A stretch of 64,000 bases of DNA from Chlorops oryzae (GCA_020466095.1 CM035808.1:41263555-41327554), one strand, 5' to 3'; shown: positions 33,604 to 43,890, counted from the stretch's first letter. Numbers and translations are program-made. The notes: generated by a model not told the origin, from the letters alone.

Positions 33604-34367
33604 TTAGCCTTTTTAGGTTCTTTAGGGCTCTACGCTCTAAAGCAGCAAGTAAATTTCCTATACCAAACACATGTAGAAAAAACAAAGAAGTACTTTGGCT
33701 TACTTTCGCTACTTGAACGCATACGCTGTATTACAAGTAATCGGACTCACAGGGTTGCATTTAAATCATACATTTTCTATATTTCTGTCGACATGTCATC
33801 GAAATTTCAACTCTGATTTCCTTTCTTCAAAAGAATGAGCTCGTTACTTCCTTTCAATTTACTTTAACAGCGTTGAGCCCTTTTGCAACAAAAAAACAAT
33901 GTGTTTGTTTTAGATTTGTTGTTCTTGTTGTAATATTAATATCACCTTGTTAAATACACCTTGGTGGCAGTAGCACAATGTCTTCTTATGTTAATATTTT
34001 CCGCTTTGTTTTTGTTGATTTTATTTTTAAAGCTCCGATTTAAATGTCACATGTTTTTTGTTTACATATTTGTTTTTGTATTCATTAGTTGATAATAGAA
34101 TTATAGAAATAATAGAATGTTGTTTTTGTCGAGTTGTACTTGTTGTAGAACTGCTATCACCTAATTAAATACACCTTGAAACGAACTTAACAAACGAACC
34201 AAATCTCACAAACGAACCATATAACATATGTGTGTGTCTGACCGCGCTCCAAAACGAAATGTTTTTACGTCGAAAAAGTGTCAAATTCATAAGTAACTGC
34301 AGCTGTCCTCAGTTTAAATACTTTTCTAGTATTTTTGTGAATAATTATCAATATATAATTAATTAAG

Positions 34368-37300
34368 ATGCTGCCGGAAACGGCTGTTTTTGCCATTACT
34401 CTATTGATATATGGATTAATACTCTTGCTTCTCATATACTATGTGAGTACGTTGTATGGGAGTACGACTGTCTGTCAAAATTATTTTAGATTTTTCTTGC
34501 TTTGAATCTAAGTTAGAATAGCCATCGGTAAAGAACGCAAACTTCACAATTCAATAAGTCTCCATGGAGCTTTAGTAACTGCCAATTTAGGATCCCGGAG
34601 CTACTATAAAAACTTTAAAAAATTCATTGAGGTTGCCCTTTGAATATTTCAATCTTGTATGTCTTAAATTCCCTCAACGTAACCATACCCAAGTGTTCCC
34701 TTCGCCCAAATGCATTGCCATTCAGTGTCAAATCTTCGATTTGCAATTTTCCAAGCTCCGGAATCTGAAAGAAGAGTTTTCGAAATAAAATGTTTCCCAC
34801 TTTTTCCAGCTACCCACCTTCATTAGTTTGTTCGAGTAAATATTTACGATTACACCGGCACACAAAAAAAAAGGTCCTGTTACAGAAAAGTGACATACCC
34901 CCCTTTATGTTTTGTGGGGTGCTGATCACGAATCCGGAGTCAGATTTTCTCCATCACCCCTAGTTTTCGCCCCATCGCCCCTAAACCCCCAAAAGGGCTC
35001 ACTTTCAAAAATGCATAAAATAAAAAATTAAATATCGCAAGTTAAATTTTTTGGTATGCTGAGTAAGATATGGAAAATATGGAGTCGAAACTAAGATACG
35101 ATCCTTAATTTTCCCTTAACACGGGGGCGCTGGGGCTAAAACTAGGGGTGATGGAGAAAATCTGACTCCGGATTCGTGATCAGCACCCCACAAAACATAA
35201 AGGGGGGTATGTCACTTTTCTGTAACAGGACCTTTTTTTTTTTGTGTGCCGGTGTTATTAATGCCAAAAAGGAGTACATTTAAAATAAACAAATAAAATA
35301 AATGCAGATTTATAAATATTTTTTTGTGAATGATTAATTGATTGAAAAAACTTAACCGCTTCTTCTGTGTGTTTTTAGATATTCAAATTTCATATTTCAA
35401 TTAAATATGTCATTTTTCAGGTGCTAACTTTAGCTGATTTGGAATGTGACTATATCAACGCTCGAGAATGTTGTGCCAAACTGAATTTTTGGGTCGTACC
35501 GAAATTCGGAACGCACGCATTTGTTTGTATTCTTTTGCTAATTGGAGGACATTGGTTTATGTTCTTGCTGAATGTTCCCATGGTCACATGGTTGGGTTAT
35601 GGTAAGAATGAAAAATTAAATCAGGCAAAAGTCGGAGCAGCCGCGAAAAATTTCATAGAAATTACTGCGTTTCCATAGATAATACCATAGAATAAGTAAT
35701 AATATAGAAGGGGCGTCTGAACGATTGCTTCGTTGCGCATAATAGGCGCGGGCGGTAAGGAAGAGGTGGAAGAAACGAAACTCTCTCTCATTCTTAATCC
35801 TATTAATGCTCACAGCAGAACCCGCTCATAACGTATTTGCATGGTATGAGCGAAAATAATCTATATTTTGACTTTAAAGTCCTATAACTTTTGATACACT
35901 GCTCCGATTTTCATAAAATAAAAACTATAAGAAAATTTGAATAATTTGGAAAATCTTATACGCTTACTCTATATAGCTATCTGCAAAAGGAAAAAAGTTC
36001 GTAACTGACAGAAAATTTAAAGTCTTCATAAACCTACAATTTCTATTAATTCTCTTCACATTCATAGCTGTAAGCACCCACCCGGAATTTTTCTCATAAA
36101 TGACCAATTCATTATTTTTTCCACCAAGGATATGAAGGGGAAAATTTGAGTACTTCTCAATTACAATGGCATTGCCATCGCAAATCCAATGGCACTGTCA
36201 TCGATAGAGGTATCGATACGACGGAGTCGATCTTCTCCACTTTCGATGACCAACTTGTGATATATGCTCTTATGACTGCCAATGCCGCTTGTGTGTTAAT
36301 TTCATTAGAAAGTTGGTGTGTAATCGGGAGGAGTCGCGGCTCTATGTCCTGCTGAAATCATTGATTGTTTCACCGGGACATTTCCGGCTGGGGTGTCACC
36401 GAGTACACACATACTCTGCTTACAGCTATGAATGTGAAGAGAATTAATAGAAATTGTAGGTTTATGAAGACTTTAAATTTTCTGTCAGTTACGAACTTTT
36501 TTCCTTTTGTAGATAGCTATATAGAGTAAGCGTATAAGATTTTCCAAATTATTCAAATTTTCTTATAGTTTTTATTTTATGAAAATCGGAGCAGTGTATC
36601 AAAAGTTATAGGACTTTAAAGTCAAAATATAGATTATTTTCGCTCATACCATGCAAATATGAGCGGGTTCTGCTGTGGGCATTAATAGTGGAAACAATGA
36701 GAGCGGGCTCCACGCGAGGAACCCGCCATACAATTTTCGCTTTGTATGAGACGCTCCTTCTATATTATTACTTATTCTATGATAATACTAAAGATTAACA
36801 CAAAATCTATTTCATCGATTCATGAACGAAAGAAAAAAATTTTTAGGAATGAAAACAATCAAAACCAATAAAACCAATCAATCGGTTACTGTTATGTTAA
36901 ATTATTTGCTAATTAATCCTTGAATGCAAAATTTGGTTTTCTTTGGCTCACTCTAATGAACATTAAGGTACTAACAGGTGTTGGATGTGATCAATACTAT
37001 CATTGGCATATCCATTTATGAATGGGATTGGGAAATTTTTTTTTTTAATGAATTGAGTCATATAATTTTTGGATTTGGATCTTATAGGAACAGAGCTAGC
37101 GCAGTGTTTTTCTATAGGGATTTGAATGCATGCAAATTTACACAATTTAAAAAATTAATATTTGATAAAATGCAATTTTGTATTTTCAGAAATGTACAAG
37201 CAGCCAGCACATAGCTTGGGCGTTTATGATCCCGTTGATATACATAGCAGGGGTCTTTTGAAGGATCACCTTCGAAATTGCATGATTTATTTAGGATATT

Positions 37301-37462
37301 ACTTTTCGATGTTCTTCGTGGGTCTATTTTAGTAAGTGAATTGGAAAAAATGCTCCAATATTATAAAAATTGAAATGTTTCTTCTTTAGCATGATTTCAG
37401 CATTAATAAAAGGAGATCCTATTAAAAGACACGAGGAAGGTGAAATCGTTACAGAATTTTAA
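34368..37462 (+). CDS. cnir: Cornichon-related protein (CNIH4-type ER export receptor), 4 exons, 156 aa
   Basis: Cornichons are ER/Golgi membrane receptors that load transmembrane cargo into COPII vesicles. Exons: 34368-34442, 35421-35601, 37190-37331, 37390-37462; all phases close. An N-terminal membrane segment (about residues 8-27) is followed by the family signature LTLADLECDYINARECCAKL and a second hydrophobic segment containing HWFMFLLNVP. Exon 3 has LGVYDPVDIHSRGLLKDH, then a third membrane segment YFSMFFVGLFYMISALI. The signature is closer to vertebrate CNIH4 than to CNIH1-3, so I chose the fly cornichon-related symbol; orthology is inferred. Length is slightly over the family's roughly 139 aa because of a charged tail ending EIVTEF. 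Introns 1 and 2 each hold a foldback element. The gene is convergent with NUDCD1. Confidence 0.93.
34853..35254. mobile_element. PIF/Harbinger-type foldback MITE, TSD TTA (cnir intron 1)
   Basis: 402 bp. Arms of about 120 bp: CACCGGCACACAAAAAAAAA then GGTCCTGTTACAG pairs with CTGTAACAGGACC then TTTTTTGTGTGCCGGTG; GTGCTGATCACGAATCCGGA also pairs with its right-arm partner. TTA at 34850-34852 and 35255-35257. The arms are very similar, suggesting a fairly young copy. Confidence 0.82.
35686..36781. mobile_element. Long foldback element with 7-bp TSD ATAATAC (cnir intron 2)
   Basis: 1096 bp. Left arm 35686-36076 (CATAGAATAAGTAATAATAT start) and right arm 36417-36781 (ATATTATTACTTATTCTATG end) are inverted repeats over most of their length. 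Only the sub-block near the outer end has diverged. The 340-bp spacer is unique and holds one 69-codon ORF without known motif. ATAATAC at 35679-35685 and 36782-36788 is a perfect 7-bp TSD. Confidence 0.82.
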
Positions 37463-37848
37463 TCTTGAGACTTTCGAATTCAAAGCTAAGATTTTTGCCA
37501 TAAAAAGTATGAAATGTCATTAACGCAGTTAAGCTTCAAAAATATTGAAACAAGCTGTCTTTCAGAACCCAAATACCTTTTCAATTATGCATTTAACAAC
37601 TTTAATCTTTAAAATTGACTACCCAAAGAATTATTAATTCATATTTATTTTTAACCTTTAAGCAACCAGTTTACATTTATTCATAAGTTCTTGTCTTTAA
37701 TTTATTAAGCAAACTATTTCAAGTATTTTAGAAGCTCAAGTTTAGTGGTCTAGTCTCATAAAAAAAAAAAACAAAATGTATAGGTAGCAACTGAACTGAT
37801 GTCAAAATTATAATAATTATAAATAATTTTAATAAAATGTTCTCTATT
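37463..37848. terminator. Shared 3' region of convergent cnir and NUDCD1
   Basis: AATAAA on the + strand at 37831-37836 could end cnir transcripts; TTTATT at 37644-37649 (AATAAA on minus) could end NUDCD1 transcripts. If both are used, the two mRNAs overlap by about 190 nt. Motifs are seen; use is inferred. Confidence 0.35.
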
Positions 37849-39743
37849 TCAGTTTATTTGTAAATATAGCAGGCATTTCTCAGTAAGTAGAATAACTAAA
37901 TTTGGAGCAGTAGCTACGCCTAAAACCTCACCGGTATCTTCCAAAGTAATAAGATGCTGCTTTCCTAACGTGACTTGTGGACCATTCCGATTCCGTAGTC
38001 CTGTTTCATAGTTCATCTTGTATAAAAAAATATGTCGGAATGATTCGCAGATAATAGCATAACTTAAATCTGGTCCACAGTCCATGAACTTTCTTTGCTG
38101 TTTCGAAGCTTGAACGTAACCAAAAGCATGAAGATTACCTTCATGCCGAAAAGACCATTCATCAGGTTTACTTGGATTGTATTGTAGCAACCATAAGCAG
38201 GCATCAATATCTTGTCGTGTAACTATTGCACAAGGAAAGCCAGCTCGTAAATTTGTGCTAAAAAGTGGCGGTGAACTACCTAAGATCACAGTATGGGTTA
38301 CTGTTTTTGTGGGCAAGTTAAAGCGTTCTGAAATTTAAGACTCATAATTGAGATTTAAAAAAAAAAAAAATTAATTGTGTACCAATTTTAACATCATTTG
38401 CCGAAGTACCAATTGGAAAGTCGCAATCTTCAATAGGTGCCTCTAAATTTGCGATAGGCTGCTGCTCTGGAGGTAAGCTCATATCTCTGCGTCCGCATGT
38501 GCGCTCTTTTGGACCTGTAGCAGTATTTCGTAATAGCCAGGGCCAAGTGATTGGTGTTTGTTTTGTTAAAGAAATCTCCATAATATTTCGTTCCTATAAT
38601 AATCTTCATTTAAAAATTGATTTTAAAGATTTTCCAAATCATACTATCGTCCACGTAGTCAAATCAGCATCGACTTTCTCAAATAAGGTCTCATCTAACA
38701 GTGTTTCTTGGCCAATTTTAACCGTTAATGTTTCAGCTGTACTATTCACTTTGAAATCTTTTTTTTCTGAATCAGGCTTGACGACCAGTTCCACTACAAC
38801 TTCTTCATTCGTCTGTGTCCAGTTGAAGTTAAATAACTCCTCGCTTTCGCCATGCAATTGCGGCTTTTCTATTTCTATCGTCTCGTTCTCGATTTCTATC
38901 GATTCGTTTGAGTGTTGAGATTTAAAATGGAAGTCACGATTGGAACTTATAACAAGGGATTCAGCACGTGGCTCGAAAGCACAATAATAGAGTGATCCTT
39001 TACTTTCCAAAGTTTCAACTATCTCAAACTCCCAAGCTGCATTCTCTTGCTGAATCCATTTTGCCCAATGAAGTCTCAAAAAATGTGATGAAACACTTTT
39101 ATCTGCATCATCCGAATGTACACGTCCTAGAGCTAATGATATTTGCTTTTGTTCCTGTATTATATCCAATCTAGCATCATAAAGCATAAAATTCGGTGCA
39201 TCAGCTTCGTTCGAAATAATCGAAATGGCAACTTTTTTCCATTCAGTAAAATTACGACGATCTCCCGTCTCCAATAAAATCAGTTGTCGCATTCCATCAC
39301 AGACCACGCAATATTTCTCGGATATAAATCGCATAGAGCTATTGTAGTCTCCTTTGTTGTATTCCGTCATTCCGCCAATTTTATAGACAATTTGTAAGCT
39401 TTTTGGACGACCACTGTTTCCATCATAACAGCAACGCATTATTTCATTGCGGAAGTTTATATAGTATGCTGTGTAGCGTTCCCAAGGATCTGCCTAAATG
39501 GATAAAGTAAGATTAGAATAACATTTGTCTTATAAACCGTTCATTCGAGAAAACCTGTAGCAAGTTCTGAATGGAAAACAATTCCGCATGAAGAAGTGAA
39601 TATTGATCTTCATTGGGTTTTGCGGTTTTTGGCTTCACGTGCTCTTGTCGGAGAATTGGTATTGCATCCAAGGATAACTTATATCCATCGAAATTGCTCT
39701 TGACCAATGTTCGATTCTGACGCAATTCCACAATTTTCGGCAT
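37849..39743 (-). CDS. Nudcd1: NudC domain-containing protein 1 (NUDCD1/CML66), 4 exons, 575 aa
   Basis: A NudC-family co-chaperone with a CS (p23-like) domain inside a WD/propeller-like protein. Exons, 5' to 3': 39743-39555, 39493-38645, 38593-38383, 38327-37849; phases close and the length matches the human protein (583 aa). The N-terminus NFDGYKLSLDAIP matches the family. The CS domain covers about residues 283-365, with FNWTQTNEEVVVELVVKP near its start and ISLTKQTPITWPWLL at its end. The C-terminal part has the conserved CAIVTRQDIDACLWLLQY and AFGYVQASKQQRKF. The donor of exon 1 (CAG|GTTTTC) is weak, but the join LLQ-ADPWERYTAYYI is what homologues show. Confidence 0.92.
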
Positions 39744-40320
39744 TTTCAGCCAATACTTTACTTCGGGTTATTAACAATTTAAATGAAAACAAAACACACG
39801 CGTATAAACGATCGTTTCATTTCTTTAAATCTGTATTCACATCCGGCAACAATTCGAACGGAAACAATGAGTGGATGTACACTTGTCTAAAAATTACCCC
39901 CACCAAAAATTGGAAATTTTCCCGTACACTAGTCCAATTGGTTTTTCACACGTACATTTTTTGGTGCGGCTTTTTCGCTGGGCAAAAATTAGACAAGCTA
40001 CCCCTCACGTCTTTGCGTCTCTCTGTCACCGAAAGTTGGGCAATTGCCTAAGTGTATATTGAGCATCTCGACACGCAATTTTCCATGGCATGCCATCTGT
40101 CAAATTCTTGTCTTGCCATTGGCAATATTGCCAGGGTGGGTTTGTTTATGTATGCCATCGGGATTTATGAACTGACCACCAAGAACTTAAAGCGAACCCG
40201 ACACGGTACTGAATAGCCTACTGAATTCATACGTACGTGTTCAGTATGTTTGCGTCGACACGTTACTGGATTTAGTATACTTCATTATTTGTCGCTTGTT
40301 TTCAACGAGTGCAGACGACG

Positions 40321-40449
40321 ATGTCAAACGCGGACAAAATAATTTTGGCGGCTGTTGCAGTGGCATTAAAAAAAAAGGAAAACGAAAAACAAAAAAAGGA
40401 TTTGGATGAAAAATTGGCTAAAAAAAAGGAAGGAATTTGCTCATACTAA
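40321..40449 (+). pseudogene. Truncated N-terminus of Harbinger transposase-like ORF (42 aa)
   Basis: ATG at 40321 and stop at 40447-40449. It begins MSNADKIILAAVAVAL and continues as a Lys/Glu-rich stretch. The position in a Harbinger element and the N-terminal style suggest a transposase start whose body was deleted; the short length leaves this uncertain. Confidence 0.5.
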
Positions 40450-40631
40450 TTTACATCTTTTTTGGATGCATTTGGATACCGCTCTTGGTATTTTTCTAGG
40501 AGCTGCTGGTTTTGTTGTTCCCGTATAACTCGATAGCTAAATTCTGGGCTTTTTATATCCCACAGCGCAGGTAAACCACGGTAAAATTCAATGAATTCCA
40601 AAATAAATGATTTATCATCGTTGTCCGCCAT
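40446..40631 (-). pseudogene. Truncated MADF-domain protein of Harbinger element (61 aa)
   Basis: ATG at 40631. The sequence LEFIEFYRGLPALWDIKSPE followed by FSYRVIREQQNQQLLEKY is the first half of a MADF (Myb/SANT-like, Adf-1-type) DNA-binding domain. PIF/Harbinger elements encode such a protein beside the transposase. It stops at 40446, where it overlaps the end of the facing ORF by 4 bp. Confidence 0.7.
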
Positions 40632-41133
40632 CACGTCGTCTCGCCGTAAAATTTTCTCTCAAATGAATTCAGTTACTGAATTCAGTATGTCGCGAATACG
40701 CGTTACTGAATTCAGCCATTCAGTACGCAAAATCAAAACGATTTGGATTTTGCGTACTGAATCGCTTCCCTCGTTGTAAGTGAGACGCATACACATCTAT
40801 TTCACTAATACACATATAGCGTTCAGTACTGAATTCAGTACCGTGTCGGGTTCGCTTAATACGTTGCGCACGCGCCTTGGTTGTCATTGAAAAGCTAATA
40901 CTATTGAGTTCATCTTCCTGTTGGGTCATGAAAATATGATTATTACATATAATTACGTACTTACATTTTTGAATTTCATTATTATATATGTTTTGATATT
41001 TCTTTCCTATTTAAATACGTTTTAATTTAAAGGCATTTAATTTAATGGCATTCATTTAAAACTAATATTCAAAAGTAAGGTGTATTTAATAAGGTGATAG
41101 CAGTAGCACATATTCTTATATTATTATTTTCCG

Positions 41134-41385
41134 CAAAGTGCATTTAATAAGGTGATAGCAGTTCTAAAACAAATACAGCTCGACAAAAACAACAGGGAGG
41201 TTTTTGTTGTGCCGAGTACGTCCAAATGTCAAATATGTTGTTGTGAATACAGAAATTTTAATATCAACTAATGAATACAAAAACAAATTTTGAAAAAATT
41301 AAAATTTGTGACATTTAAATGGGAAAATCATAATATCAGAAGAAGACAGATGTGCTACTGCTACCACCTTATTAAATACACCTTG
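41134..41385. mobile_element. CAAGGTG-family MITE nested in the same family, TSD ATTTTCCG
   Basis: 252 bp. Begins CAAAGTGCATTTAATAAGG and ends TTATTAAATACACCTTG. Perfect 8-bp TSD ATTTTCCG at 41126-41133 and 41386-41393. The best preserved short copy of the family. Confidence 0.85.
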
Positions 41386-41480
41386 ATTTTCCGCTTCTTT
41401 TGGTTGATTTTATTTTTAAAACTCCGATTTAAATGTCACAAATTTTTTTTTTTTTTCAAAATTTGTTTTTGTATTCATTA

Positions 41481-42010
41481 AGGTGCTCTCACACAATATG
41501 TATCGAGCAATATGACCTGTCAAATTTCATTCCGTATTCCTGTCAAAATTGATTTGGAACATGCATTGTCCTTTTTGCACTTACACGACACATATATGTC
41601 ATGTCGATTAATTCCTTTGTTTTAAAATAATCAATTAATTAAAAAGCAAACTATAGTGGTATTCAAGCAACAGTGCAAATCGCAGTGTGCAATATTTGCA
41701 CTGCTTTTTTTGTACGCAATTTGACAAGTGCAAATATTGCACACTGAGATTGCACTGTTGCTTGAATACCACTTATATTTACCTTTGCCGACTCCAATTC
41801 GCGCAATTTTTATTGTCAAAAGAAAACAGCTGTTTTCGCGTGTGCACACATACGATTATCAAATTAGTTTGAAAATCGAATAAAGGAAGATGCACAGATA
41901 TGTGGCTCAGTCATATGTATCGACATTCTTGCATTCACACGACATGCCAGCTTCGCTTGTGGCATATTTGACAGGTCATATTGCTCGATACATATTGTGT
42001 GAGAGCACCT
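41481..42010. mobile_element. PIF/Harbinger-type MITE, TSD TTA (right copy TTG)
   Basis: 530 bp. AGGTGCTCTCACACAATATG then TATCGAGCAATATGACCTGT pairs with ACAGGTCATATTGCTCGATA then CATATTGTGTGAGAGCACCT. Left TTA at 41478-41480, right TTG at 42011-42013; comparison with the sister copy at 34078-34096 shows the right base is a later change. A palindromic 119-bp MITE lies inside. Confidence 0.78.
41655..41773. mobile_element. 119-bp palindromic MITE
   Basis: Arms AGTGGTATTCAAGCAACAGT then GCAAAT.GCAGTGTGCAATA and TATTGCACACTGAGATTGCA then CTGTTGCTTGAATACCACT. TAT/TA flanks both sides. Nested in the 41481-42010 element. Confidence 0.7.
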
Positions 42011-42169
42011 TTGTTTGATATCAAGGCGCATTAAACAAGGTGATGCTAGTATGAACTTTGTCTTTCTTCTTCTTCCTTTTTATTTTCTTTGAAGAAACTT
42101 GAAACTGTCAAACTTATTTTATAATTTATATATATAATAATTATATATGTACAATTTAGCCGACCTACT

Positions 42170-42265
42170 TCACATCGCTGAGGTGGTCAGAGTGGCTAAG
42201 GTGTTGGTTAAAGATACCTGATGATGAACCTGTAAGCCAGGTTCGAAACCGGTCGTATCGGCTTT
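42170..42265 (+). repeat. tRNA-like sequence (Ser/Leu-like SINE head)
   Basis: TGGTCAGAGTGG at 42184-42195 (A box) and GGTTCGAAACC at 42240-42250 (B box). The spacing includes a longer variable region, as in class II tRNAs. No complete acceptor stem is visible. Confidence 0.5.
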
Positions 42266-42445
42266 CCACACTTCTCGGAAACTTAAGAAAAATAAATTTT
42301 TTCAATTGCCAAAAGTTACATTTTTCACTATGAGTTAAAAATGAGGGACCCAAAATCCCAAATAATAATTTAAAAAAAAAAATATTTTTAATGTATAACA
42401 ATTTTCAGCAAATTAACAAATCACTAATTTCGTTTGTTTACATTA

Positions 42446-42561
42446 GGTCTGTTACCGTACTGCACGAAACTTGCCCACACTGCCCAATTTTTTGAAAACT
42501 GTTTGAAAATTGGGCAAAATTGAGTAGTTTTGGGCAGTTTCGTGCAGTACGGGAACAGACC
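42446..42561. mobile_element. 116-bp palindromic MITE, TSD TA
   Basis: GGTCTGTTACCGTACTGCAC then GAAACTTGCCCA pairs with TGGGCAGTTTCGTGCAGTAC then GGGAACAGACC. TA flanks. Confidence 0.7.
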
Positions 42562-43184
42562 TATTTTTGAATGAAATTTCAAATTTTTATGTAAACAAAC
42601 GTCTGATTTTAACGTTTTCAAGTTCTTTACAAAAAAAAGTATCGTGTTGTTCTTGTATTGTTGTACTTGTTGTAGAAGTAACACCACCTAGTTTAATACC
42701 CCTTGAGTTGATATTAAAATTTCTGTACTCACAACAACATACATATTTGACATTTGGACGTACTCGCCACAACGAAAACCTCCCTGTTGTTTTTATCGAG
42801 TTGTATTTGTTGTAGAACTGCTATCACCTTTTTAAATCCACCTTGATTCAAAAGGTAAAAATTAATATTAATTTGAAAAAAAAAACACTTCTGACAGAAC
42901 TGGAGCGATGTGAACACATCGAATACTTCTGAAAAATGAATTTCGGCTGTCAAACAACCAAAATGGCGCTCATTTCTAACATAATGGCAAGCAATATTGT
43001 AAGACATGCGTAACTATTTTTAATTTGATAAATTGGTTTTCCATAAATTAAAGCTTATCTATCTTCCAACTGTTTCTTTCTTTTTCAAATTAAGGTGTAA
43101 AACCATTTGGACCATAAGTCCTAGGCTTGTCAAACGCGATTGGCTGTGTATGCCCGCCCCAACATATTATGCGAAGTAGCTATT

Positions 43185-43890
43185 AGTGGGACTCATGCAG
43201 CTTCGCAAATTGTGCTAAATGAGAAATTTGCCACACCACTGTCAAAATTTATAGTGGACTCATGCAGCTTCGCAAATTGTGGGAAATGAGAATATTGTCA
43301 CACAACTGTCAAAATTTATATGAAAATTTACTGGGAAAGTAGCGAAGGCATTCAAGTGCATGGTACCACTTATATGAAAATTTATTGATGCTTGAACAAG
43401 TAGCTGCAAGCATTCAGCTGCTATTCCACTAATAGTTGTTCTACACGCGTGTGCAATATTTGCACTTGTCATTTGCGTAGGCAAGAAAAAAGCAAGTGAA
43501 ATAATGACATCTGGAAATATTGCATGTATGCTTGAAAATAACACACTATTATCTCCTCTCCATTCCTGAACCAAATTTTTGGCTCACAAACAAAAACCAA
43601 CAGTCAAAACAAAGCAGTGCTGCCAACTGTTAGCAACAGAATGTGCAAAAATATCTATATTTGTATCGCTGGAACGAAGCAAGATTGCACCGTGAGAACG
43701 GGTAAATCGGCATCTCGCTTCAGATAACCTAAAGACTTGCTTCACAACGCCGTGAGAACAAGCTATAACGACGTTTTGCGAAGCAAAAACCAATGGAAAA
43801 GTTTGTCACGCTTCGTAAAATTTCCTCCATACAAATTTTGACAGTTCGTTTCCCATTTCGTAAAATTTGCGAACCTGTATGAGGACCACT
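43185..43890. mobile_element. Diverged TIR element
   Basis: Left AGTGGGACTCATGCAGCTTC then GCAAATTGTG pairs, with mismatches, with right AAAATTTGCGAACCTGTATG then AGGACCACT. The left end is partly repeated (TAGTGGACTCATGCAG at about 43252). No clear TSD. Confidence 0.5.

Larger units (their letters stand above)
31102..33963. mobile_element. Second copy of the same hAT-type MITE inserted into the first
   Basis: Ends CAAGGTGTATTTAACAAGG and CTTGTTAAATACACCTTG. TSD GTAGCAGT (31094-31101) against GTGGCAGT (33964-33971), 7 of 8; the target is the outer copy's own left subterminal sequence. It holds the TTA-flanked elements below. Confidence 0.78.
31073..34178. mobile_element. hAT-type MITE of the CAAGGTGTATTTAA family, outer copy, filled with later insertions
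   Basis: Left CAAGGTGTATTTAATAAGG and right TAATTAAATACACCTTG are inverted. The flanks AAATGAAC (31065-31072) and AAACGAAC (34179-34186) match 7 of 8, an 8-bp hAT-type TSD. After the nested material is removed, the remaining body (GTAGCAGTAGCACA ... CAACTCGACAAAAACAAC) matches the copy at 41076-42845. It spans the space between the divergent NCKIPSD and cnir genes. Confidence 0.78.
40191..40856. mobile_element. Internally deleted PIF/Harbinger element, TSD TAA, with remnants of both genes
   Basis: 666 bp. Ends AGCGAACCCGACACGGTACT and AGTACCGTGTCGGGTTCGCT (the AGTA..GAATTCA motif recurs inside each end). TAA at 40188-40190 and 40857-40859. It carries the start of a transposase-like ORF (+) and a MADF-like ORF (-) converging tail to tail, as in autonomous PIF/Harbinger elements. 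It lies about 450 bp upstream of NUDCD1. Confidence 0.85.
42022..42706. mobile_element. Third CAAGGTG-family copy in the island
   Basis: Begins CAAGGCGCATTAAACAAGG and ends AGTTTAATACCCCTTGA. TSD TTTGATAT (42014-42021) against GTTGATAT (42707-42714). It was itself hit by a tRNA-like SINE sequence and a TA-flanked MITE. Confidence 0.7.
41076..42845. mobile_element. CAAGGTG-family hAT-type MITE, outer copy with nested insertions
   Basis: The left end is (T)AAGGTGTATTTAATAAGG, with the first base changed, and the right end TTTTTAAATCCACCTTG. ATTCAAAA flanks at 41067-41074 and 42846-42853 (one extra base on the left). Four later insertions lie inside: 41134-41385, 41481-42010, 42022-42706 and, within these, smaller ones. 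Confidence 0.75.
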
